Below the pieces are notes generated by a model, which had not been told where the DNA came from, did not search any database, and was given only the letters and a program-made list of their open reading frames with translations. A stretch of 64,000 nucleotides of DNA from DASQEH01 sp038237745. Its GTDB lineage: Bacteria > Actinomycetota > Actinomycetes > Propionibacteriales > Nocardioidaceae. Below, piece after piece: positions 35,046 through 43,139 of this stretch. Position numbers and translations under genes: made by a program. The stretch covers positions 1 to 64,000 of the forward strand of contig JBBRYJ010000001.1 of NCBI GenBank assembly GCA_038237745.1. The letters run 5' to 3'. Positions within the stretch are counted from its first letter, which is position 1; each line of letters opens with the position of its first letter.

Positions 35046-36893
35046 GTGGATAGCGAAGACGAGGTAGCAGCACTATTGAGCGAGTTCGCACGCACTCTGC
35101 TCACCGACTTCTCCATTCAGGATATTCTGGACCATCTGGTCACTCGTATCGTCAAGGCATTGCCGGTCACAGCTGCAGGCGTAACGCTCATCTCGCCCGG
35201 CATGGCCCCCCGCTTCATTGCTGCGTCCGACAAGTCGGCGCTTCGGTACGAGGAGCTGCAGACCGAGCTCGGAGAGGGTCCCTGTCTGCTGGCATACGAG
35301 TCGGGTGAGGCCGTCCAGTCTCCCGACCTGAGGTCCGAAACCCGTTTCCCTGCGTTCGCCACCGCAGCCCTTGAGGCGGGGCTAGCGGCAGCTTTCACCT
35401 GCCCCCTACGTCACGGCTCCGGGCGACTCGGCGCCCTTGACCTCTACCGCGACACGCCCGGCCTGCTGGGCCCGCGCGAAATGGTGGCGGCGCAGACGTT
35501 GGCCGACATCGCGGCCGGCTACATCCTGAACGCGGAGGCCCGTGAGGAGGCCAGGAAGACGTCTGACCGATTCCGCGAGAGTGCCTTGCATGATCCCCTG
35601 ACCGGACTGCCCAACCGGCTGTTGCTGCAGCAGCGTCTCGAGCATGCGGCACGACGCGCCGAACGGTCACACACCAACACCGCCGTCCTGTTCGCCGACC
35701 TCGACGACTTCAAGAAGATCAACGACACCCACGGCCACCAGGTGGGCGACGAGCTACTGGTCGCCGTCGCGAATCGGCTATCTGCGTTGTTGCGGCCGGG
35801 CGACACCCTGGCCCGCCTGAGTGGCGACGAGTTCGTCATCTTGTTCGAGGACCTGCATCAGCCTGCCGACATCAACTCGCTGGCGACCCGCATCGGCACC
35901 GCCATGGACCGACCCTTCCCGCTGTCCAGCGTCGAGGTGGGCGTCACTGCCAGCGTCGGCGTGGCCTACGCCGGACCCGGTGAGGCGATCAGCAACCAGC
36001 TCATCGTCGATGCGGACATGGCGATGTACGAGGCCAAAGGCAAGAATGGCGCTGCTCGTCAGATGCTCGACCTTCGTGACGCTCGCAGGAACAGGGATGA
36101 CGAGGCCCTAGGTCACGACCTGCGGAATGCCTTCTCGCAGCACAAGCTCGAGATCGCCTACCAACCCATAGTGCGGAGCGTCGATGGCCTCGTGACGGGC
36201 GCTGAGGCGTTACTGCGTTGGACCCACCCGATCAGGGGCGTGGTCCCCGCCAGCGACATGGTGGCGCTGGCCGAGACCAACGGCCTGATCTCGGGCATCG
36301 GCGCTTGGGTCCTCGAGGCCAGCTGCGAATCCTGCATCGACTGGCGACAGGACCATCCTGCTCATCCACTCGACCTGTCGGTCAACGTATCGGCGCACCA
36401 GATGATGGGCCCCCACTTCTACGACACGGTCGCGGCAGTGCTCGAGCGCACGGGCATGGACCCGGCCACACTGGTTCTCGAAGTGACCGAGGGAGTTTTC
36501 ATCCAGGACAGCGAGCGTGCCCTCATGACGCTCACCGACCTCAAGACACTCGGGGTCCGGTTGGCGCTCGACGACTTCGGGACCGGGTACTCCTCGCTCA
36601 GCTACCTGCAGCAGTTCCCTGTCGACATCATCAAGATCGACCGAGGCTTCTTGTCCAGTATCACTCTCGACCCGGTTGCGGCAGCGATCGTGTCCGCCGT
36701 CACCAACCTCGCACACACGCTTGGGCTTCACGTCATCGCAGAAGGGGTCGAGACGCGGCAGCAACGAGAGAGGATCGTCGAGCTTGGTTGCGAGTCAGCC
36801 CAAGGCTTCCTCTTCGCGAAGCCGATGCCGACGGCCGCTCTTTCAGTCCTGCTGGCCGAGCGGGACGGCCACGATGTCTACCTTCCCGCCTAG
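35046..36893 (+). CDS. GAF-GGDEF-EAL c-di-GMP signalling protein
   Basis: The soluble 615-residue protein has an N-terminal GAF sensor (about 20-165, with LGEGPCLLAYESGEAV), a GGDEF domain with active site SGDEF at 259-263, and an EAL domain with EALLRW at about 387-392, ENYQ-equivalent changes, and DDFGTGYSSLSYL. Both catalytic motifs look competent, so it may make and degrade c-di-GMP in response to a GAF ligand. GTG 35046 is preferred (CAGGGGGG upstream); ATG 35013 would add 11 residues. It converges on the methyltransferase gene. Confidence 0.9.
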   Translation: MDSEDEVAALLSEFARTLLTDFSIQDILDHLVTRIVKALPVTAAGVTLISPGMAPRFIAASDKSALRYEELQTELGEGPCLLAYESGEAVQSPDLRSETRFPAFATAALEAGLAAAFTCPLRHGSGRLGALDLYRDTPGLLGPREMVAAQTLADIAAGYILNAEAREEARKTSDRFRESALHDPLTGLPNRLLLQQRLEHAARRAERSHTNTAVLFADLDDFKKINDTHGHQVGDELLVAVANRLSALLRPGDTLARLSGDEFVILFEDLHQPADINSLATRIGTAMDRPFPLSSVEVGVTASVGVAYAGPGEAISNQLIVDADMAMYEAKGKNGAARQMLDLRDARRNRDDEALGHDLRNAFSQHKLEIAYQPIVRSVDGLVTGAEALLRWTHPIRGVVPASDMVALAETNGLISGIGAWVLEASCESCIDWRQDHPAHPLDLSVNVSAHQMMGPHFYDTVAAVLERTGMDPATLVLEVTEGVFIQDSERALMTLTDLKTLGVRLALDDFGTGYSSLSYLQQFPVDIIKIDRGFLSSITLDPVAAAIVSAVTNLAHTLGLHVIAEGVETRQQRERIVELGCESAQGFLFAKPMPTAALSVLLAERDGHDVYLPA

Positions 36894-36899
36894 CTCGTG

Positions 36900-37721
36900 C
36901 TAGGTGCGGCTTCCGACCGCCAAGAGGTACTCCATCTCGAATCGTGCATCTTCCTCTGAGCCGAGATTCCAGTCATCGAAGAACGTCCCCCAAGCCGCAT
37001 CGAACTCCTCGACCCGCTCAGTGCGGCGGGCGTTCTCCAGGGTGACAATGGTGGGCCCATAGCGCTCCTTGAAGTGCTCCCCGTAGTCCTTGGCGCGCTG
37101 GAACGCGGTCACCTCCAGCACCCGGCGTTCGAGGGCCGTGAATCTGACACGGTCACCGAACAAGCCGTCGAGGTGCTGCTCTGACCCCCACAGCGGTGGT
37201 GGCTGCGCCCCGGGCGCGGGCGACGGCGCGAACGGCTTCATCGTGCGAAACAGCGCCCCGATCATCCCTTCTGGCGTCCAGCTCGCAAGACCTATCGTTC
37301 CGCCTGGTCGGCATACCCTGACCAGCTCGTCAGCGACCCGCTGGTGGTGAGGGGCGAACATCGCGCCGATGCATGACATCACGACGTCGAAGTCCTGGTC
37401 GACAAACGGCAGGTTCTCGGCATCGGCCACCTCCCACTCGAGCTGGGCGCCGGCCTTCTCAGCGCGCTGCCGGCCGTCCTGGAGAAGCTCGGGGGTGAGA
37501 TCACTCGCCACCACCGATGCGCCGCGATCGGCGGCCGGAAGCGAGGCGTTGCCGGTCCCGGCTGCGACGTCCAGGACCCACATTCCGGCCTCGATGTCGC
37601 AAGCCTCCACGAGTGCAGGACCAAGGGGAAGGAGAAATGTCTCCACCATCGAGGGGTAGTCGCCCGAGGCCCACATAGCGCGGTGGCGAGCTTTCAGCTG
37701 CTTGTCGGCACTCGTCGTCAT
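36900..37721 (-). CDS. SAM-dependent class I methyltransferase
   Basis: The 273-residue protein has the SAM-binding motif I VLDVAAGTGNASL, acidic motif ASDLTPELL, VADAENLPFVDQDFDVVMS and RVCRPGGTIGLASWTPEG, a UbiE/Methyltransf_11-type fold. The substrate is unknown. ATG 37721 is chosen because MTTSADKQLKARHRAMWASG resembles the family start; the longer upstream reading has no conserved residues. It converges on the GAF-GGDEF-EAL gene with only six bases between stops. Confidence 0.85.
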   Translation of the reverse strand: MTTSADKQLKARHRAMWASGDYPSMVETFLLPLGPALVEACDIEAGMWVLDVAAGTGNASLPAADRGASVVASDLTPELLQDGRQRAEKAGAQLEWEVADAENLPFVDQDFDVVMSCIGAMFAPHHQRVADELVRVCRPGGTIGLASWTPEGMIGALFRTMKPFAPSPAPGAQPPPLWGSEQHLDGLFGDRVRFTALERRVLEVTAFQRAKDYGEHFKERYGPTIVTLENARRTERVEEFDAAWGTFFDDWNLGSEEDARFEMEYLLAVGSRT

Positions 37722-37875
37722 GAGGGCGGCATCCTTTGCTTCGGCGCTTCGATGACCGAGAGGGGGCACCTGCCCTCGATGCCAGTGTAAGGAGAACGGG
37801 CGCGGCGAGGACAGCGGCGTCGTGAGCGACTCGTGGCACCTCTCGCCGGCCGGGTGAAAGCGTTGGAAAGGCTTT

Positions 37876-37893
37876 TCACAGCCGTTTCACAGA
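37876..37893 (+). promoter_or_regulatory. PhoP-box-like direct repeat
   Basis: TCACAGC at 37876-37882 and TCACAGA at 37887-37893, separated by CGTT, match the direct-repeat consensus known for M. tuberculosis PhoP (TCACAGC, four bases, TCACAGC) in 13 of 14 positions. It lies 37 bases before the start codon of the PhoP-like response regulator, so autoregulation is likely. Confidence 0.7.
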
Positions 37894-37929
37894 CTCTGCA
37901 CATGCCGCTCATCGAAGCGACAGGCGAAG

Positions 37930-38664
37930 ATGGGTGGTATGCCGGATACCACCAGCACCCTCACCCGCGCGGACGGATCGCCCCTACGCGTACTCGTCGT
38001 CGACGACGAGCCGAACATCGCGGAGCTTCTGTCGATGGCTCTGCGCCTGGAGGGCTGGGATGTACGCGTCGCGCGCACGGGCGGTAAGGCGGTGTCGGCG
38101 GCCAAGAAGGACCACCCCGACGCGGTGGTGCTCGACATGATGCTGCCGGATTTCGACGGCCTCGAGGTCATGCGTCGGATGAGAGCCCACCTCACCGACG
38201 TACCCGTGCTCTTCCTGACCGCCAAGGACGCCGTCGAGGACCGCGTGGCCGGGCTGACCGCCGGGGGTGACGACTACGTGACGAAGCCCTTCAGCCTCGA
38301 GGAGGTGGTTGCTCGACTCCGTGGTCTGCTACGGCGGGCTGGCGCAGGCTCGACTCGCCCCAGCTCAGAGCTCGTGGTCGGTGAACTGGTCCTCGACGAG
38401 GACAGTCACGAGGTGAGCCGCGAGAGCAGCCAGATCCACCTCACAGCCACCGAGTTCGAGCTACTACGCTTCATGATGCGCAATCCCCGGCGTGTGCTGA
38501 GCAAGGCCCAGATCCTGGATCGCGTCTGGAACTATGACTTCGGTGGCCAGGCGAATGTCGTCGAGCTCTACATCTCGTACCTGCGCAAGAAGATCGACGT
38601 CGGCCGGTCCCCGATGATCCACACCATGCGCGGGGCGGGGTATGTCCTCAAGCCAGCCGACTGA
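37930..38664 (+). CDS. OmpR/PhoB-type response regulator, PhoP-like
   Basis: The 244-residue protein has a receiver domain with Asp25-Asp26, phosphoacceptor Asp69 in VVLDMMLPD and Lys119 in YVTKPFSLEEVV, followed by a winged-helix effector with LTATEFELLRFMM, RVWNYDFGGQANVVELYISY and MIHTMRGAGYVL. These stretches strongly resemble mycobacterial PhoP, and the upstream box supports that identity. AGG five bases before ATG 37930 favours this start; ATG 37939 is an alternative. The stop lies 23 bases inside the histidine kinase gene. Confidence 0.9.
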   Translation: MGGMPDTTSTLTRADGSPLRVLVVDDEPNIAELLSMALRLEGWDVRVARTGGKAVSAAKKDHPDAVVLDMMLPDFDGLEVMRRMRAHLTDVPVLFLTAKDAVEDRVAGLTAGGDDYVTKPFSLEEVVARLRGLLRRAGAGSTRPSSELVVGELVLDEDSHEVSRESSQIHLTATEFELLRFMMRNPRRVLSKAQILDRVWNYDFGGQANVVELYISYLRKKIDVGRSPMIHTMRGAGYVLKPAD

Positions 38665-40201
38665 GCCGAGCGAGGATTCTGAGTCAGCACCGGCTCTCGC
38701 CGACGGACCTGAACGACTGTCGCTGGCAAGGCGTCTGTGGCCGAGGTCGCTCACCAGCCGCCTCGTCCTCACCAGCATCGCCCTGGTGGCAGCCGTCAGC
38801 ATGGTGGTCATCATCGTGACAGCGTTCGCCTTGCGATGGTTCCTGCTCCAGCGCCTCGACGCCCAGGTCAGGTCGGCCGCCGAACGGTCGGAGCTCGCCT
38901 TCTCCGTCAGCGGCGCGATACCGGCGCACAACGAGTCCGGTACCGCCCCCGGGACTCTGCCTCCGGGGTTCATCCCTGGTCAGGGGCCGGGGACCCTGAG
39001 CGGCTTGCTGGACGAGAGAAATCACCCACTGCAAATCATCTCCGACCTGGTGGGTGACCAGGAGGTGCAGTTCACGCCACTGAGCAGCCAGGCAATCGGG
39101 GCGCTATCCCACGTACCCGTGGATGACGCGCCACACACCGTCGAGCTGGAGGGGGTCGGACGCTACCGGGTGGTCGTCGACGAGGCGCACGGCCACACCA
39201 TCGTGAGCGGTCTTCCGATGCAGGAGGTCGATGGCACCATCGGCCGCCTGGTGGGATGGGAGGCGCTTGTCGCCCTGGTGGGTGTGCTTCTCGCCGCCGG
39301 AGCCGGACAGATGCTCGTACGACGTCAGCTACGCCCTCTTCACCAGGTCGCCGCCACCGCGCAACAGGTGAGTGCCATGCCGCTGGAGTCCGGTCGAGTA
39401 GGCCTCACTGCCCGGGTGCCGGCCGACATCGCCAACGACGAGACGGAGGTAGGACACGTCGGCCTAGCGCTCAACGTGCTCCTCGGTCGGGTCGAGGAGG
39501 CTCTCGACGCGCGTCACCACAGCGAGAAGCGGGTCCGCCAGTTCGTCGGGGACGCCTCACACGAGCTCCGCACACCCTTGTCGACGATCCAGGGCTACGC
39601 CGAGCTGAGCCGCCGAAGGGGTGAGCAAGACCCGGCGGGGATGCTCCACGCACTCAGCCGGGTCGAGGGTGAGGCCAAACGGATGGCCTCGCTCGTCGAC
39701 GACCTGCTGCTGTTGGCAAGGCTCGATTCGGGACGACCGCTCGAGAAGGCTGATGTCGACGTCACGAGGCTGACCGTCGAGGCGGTCAACGACGCGCGCG
39801 TGGTCGCATCCGACCACGCCTGGCGGCTCGAGCTTCCTGACGAGCCGCTACACGTACTCGGTGACGAGCAGCGCCTTCACCAGGTGGTGAGCAACCTGGT
39901 CACGAACGCCAGCAGGCATACCGGTCCCGGCACGACCGTGACCGTCGGCGCACGGCAGGTGGACGACACCGACGAGCTTGAGCTCACCGTGCATGACGAC
40001 GGCGCCGGGCTTCCCCCGGAGCTCAGCGGGAGCGTCTTCGAACGCTTCTCACGGGCCGACAACAGCCGCACCCGTTCCTCAGGAGGGACGGGGCTCGGCC
40101 TTTCGATCGTGCATGCGATCGTGATGGCCCACGACGGCACTGTCGAGGTCGAGAGCAGACCCGGTGCCACGACTTTCACCGTCACACTGCCTTGCGGCTG
40201 A
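38642..40201 (+). CDS. Sensor histidine kinase, PhoR-like
   Basis: The 519-residue protein has two transmembrane helices (about 41-63 and 204-226) enclosing a 140-residue extracellular sensor rich in Pro and Gly, a HAMP linker, HisKA with His307 in DASHELRTPLS, and HATPase_c with NLVTNASRHTG, DDGAGLPPEL and GGTGLGLSIV. It should phosphorylate the response regulator encoded just upstream, which its start codon overlaps. The PhoPR-type system in mycobacteria senses acid or salt; the signal here is unknown. Confidence 0.9.
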   Translation: MSSSQPTEPSEDSESAPALADGPERLSLARRLWPRSLTSRLVLTSIALVAAVSMVVIIVTAFALRWFLLQRLDAQVRSAAERSELAFSVSGAIPAHNESGTAPGTLPPGFIPGQGPGTLSGLLDERNHPLQIISDLVGDQEVQFTPLSSQAIGALSHVPVDDAPHTVELEGVGRYRVVVDEAHGHTIVSGLPMQEVDGTIGRLVGWEALVALVGVLLAAGAGQMLVRRQLRPLHQVAATAQQVSAMPLESGRVGLTARVPADIANDETEVGHVGLALNVLLGRVEEALDARHHSEKRVRQFVGDASHELRTPLSTIQGYAELSRRRGEQDPAGMLHALSRVEGEAKRMASLVDDLLLLARLDSGRPLEKADVDVTRLTVEAVNDARVVASDHAWRLELPDEPLHVLGDEQRLHQVVSNLVTNASRHTGPGTTVTVGARQVDDTDELELTVHDDGAGLPPELSGSVFERFSRADNSRTRSSGGTGLGLSIVHAIVMAHDGTVEVESRPGATTFTVTLPCG

Positions 40202-40216
40202 GCCGCGGCTGCCCGC

Positions 40217-41386
40217 TCAGTCCGAGGCGGAGCCCAGGTATCTACCAGCCATGTGGCTGACGAACTGATAGACCCCGTCCTCAGCAGGTGCCAACGGGCC
40301 TGGCCGGTAGTGCCGCGCCCGCATGCCGCGCTGTACGGACTCGCACGCCGCCCAGTCCTGCCGGTTGGTGAGGTCCCAGAAGTCCACCGCATAGGCGGGG
40401 CTGAAGTCCGGACGCTCCGTCGCCTGCGGCGGGAACGCCCAGGAGCAGGAGATGGCCGTGCGGTCGGCGGCGATCGGCGTCAGAAGGTGGGTCATGACGT
40501 AGTCCGGGTGCAGGCTGATCAGCAGGTTGGGCATCACGGCGACGTACATCACCGTCCGCTGCTCCTCCTCGTCGAGCCTGGCCATCGCCACGCCACCGCT
40601 GCGGCCGTCGAGGGACATGGTGGCGGCGCCGCTGCGCAGATCCATCCAGCCAGCGACCCAGTCGCCGTGGCTCTCGACGTTCTCCCCGCTCTCCGGCGGG
40701 CTGACCCGGCACAGCTCTGGATGGATCATCGAGCAGTGGTAGCACTCCTGGTAGTTCTCGATGATCACCTTCCAGTTCGCGGCGACCTCGTACTGGTGGG
40801 TCTCTGCGGTGAGGAGGGACTCGGCGTCATAAGGGGCGATGATCGAGTCGAGCTCGCCGATGTGGGCTGCGAAGTCCGAGCCGACACCGGAGGGGTCGAC
40901 GAAGACCCATCCGTGCCACTCCCGGACAGGAATCGAGGCAAGGCCGAGGGCCGACGTGTCGAACCCCGAGGCGTCTTTGAACCCCGGCGCACCGCGAAGC
41001 GACCCGTCGAAGTCGTAGGCCCAGGCGTGGTACGGGCAGACGATGGCACGCGCTTGCGCCGACCCGCCGCAGGGAAGCAGCTCATGACCCCGGTGTCGGC
41101 AGGCGTTCTCGAACGCGTGCAGCTCTCCGTCTCGGTCCCGCGTCACGAGGATGCCGGCGTCGGCGCTCGCGAAGGCCTTCATGCTGCCGGGTCCCGCCAG
41201 CTCCGACGACCGGCCTAGGCAGATCCAGCTGCCGAAGACGTGCGACAATTCCCAGCTGTATACCGCTGGCTCGAGGTAGGCCGCCCTCGGCAGCATGCGA
41301 CTCGTACCGAAGGGATCGAGCGCCCTCGTCAGCTCTGCCGGATCAAGTGGTGCGGGGACTCCACGGGTAGCTTCCTGATTGAACAT
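40217..41386 (-). CDS. Rieske non-haem iron oxygenase, alpha subunit
   Basis: The 389-residue enzyme has the Rieske cluster ligands Cys96-Arg-His98 and Cys117-Pro-Tyr-His120, and the mononuclear iron site ECYHCSMIHPE with His217 and His222 plus Asp343 in RQDWAACESVQ. The layout resembles choline monooxygenase, glycine-betaine and stachydrine demethylases rather than aromatic dioxygenases. No reductase component lies nearby. A TATCCT -10 box (41398-41393) ends six bases before the ATG, so the mRNA should be leaderless, and a TetR-type operator covers the start codon. Confidence 0.85.
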   Translation of the reverse strand: MFNQEATRGVPAPLDPAELTRALDPFGTSRMLPRAAYLEPAVYSWELSHVFGSWICLGRSSELAGPGSMKAFASADAGILVTRDRDGELHAFENACRHRGHELLPCGGSAQARAIVCPYHAWAYDFDGSLRGAPGFKDASGFDTSALGLASIPVREWHGWVFVDPSGVGSDFAAHIGELDSIIAPYDAESLLTAETHQYEVAANWKVIIENYQECYHCSMIHPELCRVSPPESGENVESHGDWVAGWMDLRSGAATMSLDGRSGGVAMARLDEEEQRTVMYVAVMPNLLISLHPDYVMTHLLTPIAADRTAISCSWAFPPQATERPDFSPAYAVDFWDLTNRQDWAACESVQRGMRARHYRPGPLAPAEDGVYQFVSHMAGRYLGSASD

Positions 41387-41393
41387 ACAGTCA
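41379..41393. promoter_or_regulatory. TetR-type operator copy 1, on the Rieske gene start
   Basis: TTGAACATACAGTCA (41379-41393) matches the locus consensus ACTGAAC-N3-CAGTCA with changes in its left arm. It spans the transcription start and start codon of the leaderless oxygenase gene, so repressor binding would block initiation. Confidence 0.55.
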
Positions 41394-41461
41394 GGATAGA
41401 CCGCCTACATGGACGAGTAAACGGCGCCGGAACCGTTGCCCCTCGGCCAGTCGGCCCCTAA

Positions 41462-41477
41462 ACTGAACGATCAGTCA
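41462..41477. promoter_or_regulatory. TetR-type operator copy 2, aminotransferase promoter
   Basis: ACTGAACGATCAGTCA (41462-41477) overlaps a -10 box TAAACT (41459-41464), which lies 17 bases after TTGCCC (41436-41441). The core ACTGA-N4-TCAGT is a perfect inverted repeat. It controls the rightward aminotransferase gene. Confidence 0.75.
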
Positions 41478-41509
41478 ATGAGTCTCCGGCCATTCGTCAG
41501 GACCTTGAA

Positions 41510-42904
41510 GTGACAACAACCGTGACCCCCACCGAGTCGTCATCGGCGCTCGACGACCTCATCAGCGACGAGACAGCGATCTTCCTGCGACGTCAGCCGC
41601 GCAGCCGCGAGCTCACAGAGCGCGCCGGGAGCGTGCTCGCAGGCGGGTGCACCTCGAACTGGCAGATCGCGGAGCCACAGGTCGTCTGGATGAGCCACGG
41701 CTCCGGCTCGAAGGTGTACGACGTCGACGGAACCGAGTACTCCGACTTCCATGGCGGGTACGGCGTCTCCGTCGTCGGTCACGCGCATCCTGCAGTCGTT
41801 GCTGCGGTCTCCGACCGGGTACGCAAGGGCACACACTTCGCGCAGCCCACCGAGGACGCGATCGTCGTCGCCGAGGAGTTGGGCCGGCGCTTCCGACAAC
41901 CTCGCTGGCGCTTCGCGAACTCCGGGACCGAGGCGACCATGGATGCGGTGCACCTTATGCGCGCCGCCACGGGACGTGACCTCATCCTCAAGGTCGAGGG
42001 CTGCTATCACGGCCACCACGACTCGGTTCAGGTCTCGGTGCTGCCCGGCGCCGAGGAGATCGGTCCGGCCGACAACCCCATCGGCGTGGCCGGTAACAGC
42101 GGTATCCCACGGCAGATCCGTGACCTGGTCCGGATCGTCGAGTTCAACGACCTTTCGGCCGTCGAGCGCGTGCTCCGTGCGCATCCCGGACAGGTCGCGG
42201 GGATGATCCTCGAGCCGGTGATGATGAACGCAGGGATCATCCATCCGCGTGACGGTTACCTCGCTGGGCTTCGCGAGCTCCTCCACGACCATGAAGCGCT
42301 TCTGGTGTTCGACGAGGTCAAGACCGGGCTGACGGTCGGCCCGGGTGGCGTGACCGGACTCTCCGGCGTGGTCCCTGACATGGTGTGTGTCGCGAAGGCC
42401 ATGGGCGGAGGCATCTCCACGGCCGCTATCGGCGGCACCACGGAGCTGATGGACATGATCGCCGACGGACGGTACGAGCAGGTCGGAACGTTCAACGGCA
42501 ACCCACTGGCGATGGCAGCGGCGCGAGCGACGCTGTGTGAGGCCCTCGACACCGACGCGTATGCACATCTCGACAGGCTGCGGGACCGGATGTCTGAGGG
42601 CATCGAAGCCGCGATCACCACACGAGCCCTGCCTTGGCACGTGGTCACGGCGGGCGCCAAGGGCTGCGTCGCCTTCCTGCCCGACCCGATAGAGAACTTC
42701 CGAGACTTCCTCCGCGTCGACGACCGGCTGGGGCACGCGCACTGGCTCATCCAGCACAACGGAGGCGTGTTCCTTCCGCCTTGGGGAAAGATCGAGCAGT
42801 GGCTGCTCTCCGTCCAGCACACCGACGACGATGTCGACCGGTTCGTCGCCAACTTCACCAGACTTGCGGAGTCTTTCTCCCCCGATGGACCCACCGGCCG
42901 ATAG
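41510..42904 (+). CDS. Class III PLP aminotransferase, HemL-like
   Basis: The 464-residue enzyme has DFHGGYGVSVVGHAHP, NSGTEATMDAVHLMRAATGR, GCYHGHHDS, LVFDEVKTG and the PLP Lys region CVAKAMGGGIS followed by GTFNGNPLAM. The order and motifs resemble glutamate-1-semialdehyde aminomutase relatives of the aspartate aminotransferase family, but its length and its place in a catabolic locus argue against haem synthesis. It probably transaminates an omega- or beta-amino acid from the pathway. The start is GTG 41510. The gene is divergent from the Rieske oxygenase gene. Confidence 0.85.
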   Translation: MTTTVTPTESSSALDDLISDETAIFLRRQPRSRELTERAGSVLAGGCTSNWQIAEPQVVWMSHGSGSKVYDVDGTEYSDFHGGYGVSVVGHAHPAVVAAVSDRVRKGTHFAQPTEDAIVVAEELGRRFRQPRWRFANSGTEATMDAVHLMRAATGRDLILKVEGCYHGHHDSVQVSVLPGAEEIGPADNPIGVAGNSGIPRQIRDLVRIVEFNDLSAVERVLRAHPGQVAGMILEPVMMNAGIIHPRDGYLAGLRELLHDHEALLVFDEVKTGLTVGPGGVTGLSGVVPDMVCVAKAMGGGISTAAIGGTTELMDMIADGRYEQVGTFNGNPLAMAAARATLCEALDTDAYAHLDRLRDRMSEGIEAAITTRALPWHVVTAGAKGCVAFLPDPIENFRDFLRVDDRLGHAHWLIQHNGGVFLPPWGKIEQWLLSVQHTDDDVDRFVANFTRLAESFSPDGPTGR

Positions 42905-43066
42905 CCGAGACGTCCGGTGGCGGCGCGGGGATACCCGACTCGGCTCCGGAGGGTTCCCGACGTTTGGGGAGCGAGCGTCGATGCCCCGGCGGATTGCCGC
43001 TGACTCGGGGAATCAGAATATATACGGAGCGGCCCTTGAGTTTGCGGGTCCGTACAGGTCAGACTC

Positions 43067-43082
43067 ACTGAACAACCAGTCA
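43067..43082. promoter_or_regulatory. TetR-type operator copy 3, transporter promoter
   Basis: ACTGAACAACCAGTCA (43067-43082) fits the locus consensus with one mismatch in the right arm. It lies 58 bases upstream of the solute-binding protein gene. The exact -10 box is unclear. Confidence 0.65.
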
Positions 43083-43139
43083 ATTGCACATGTTCACGGG
43101 GGATCAGATCGACTTCGAGTCGACCGTGAGGGGATTGGC

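Noticed and set aside
41540..42820. Long minus-strand frame inside the aminotransferase gene
   Set aside because: No family features; the plus strand encodes a full PLP enzyme.
41510..42904. HemL for haem biosynthesis
   Set aside because: The class III aminotransferase has related motifs, but it is inside a TetR-regulated catabolic locus and no haem genes are near.
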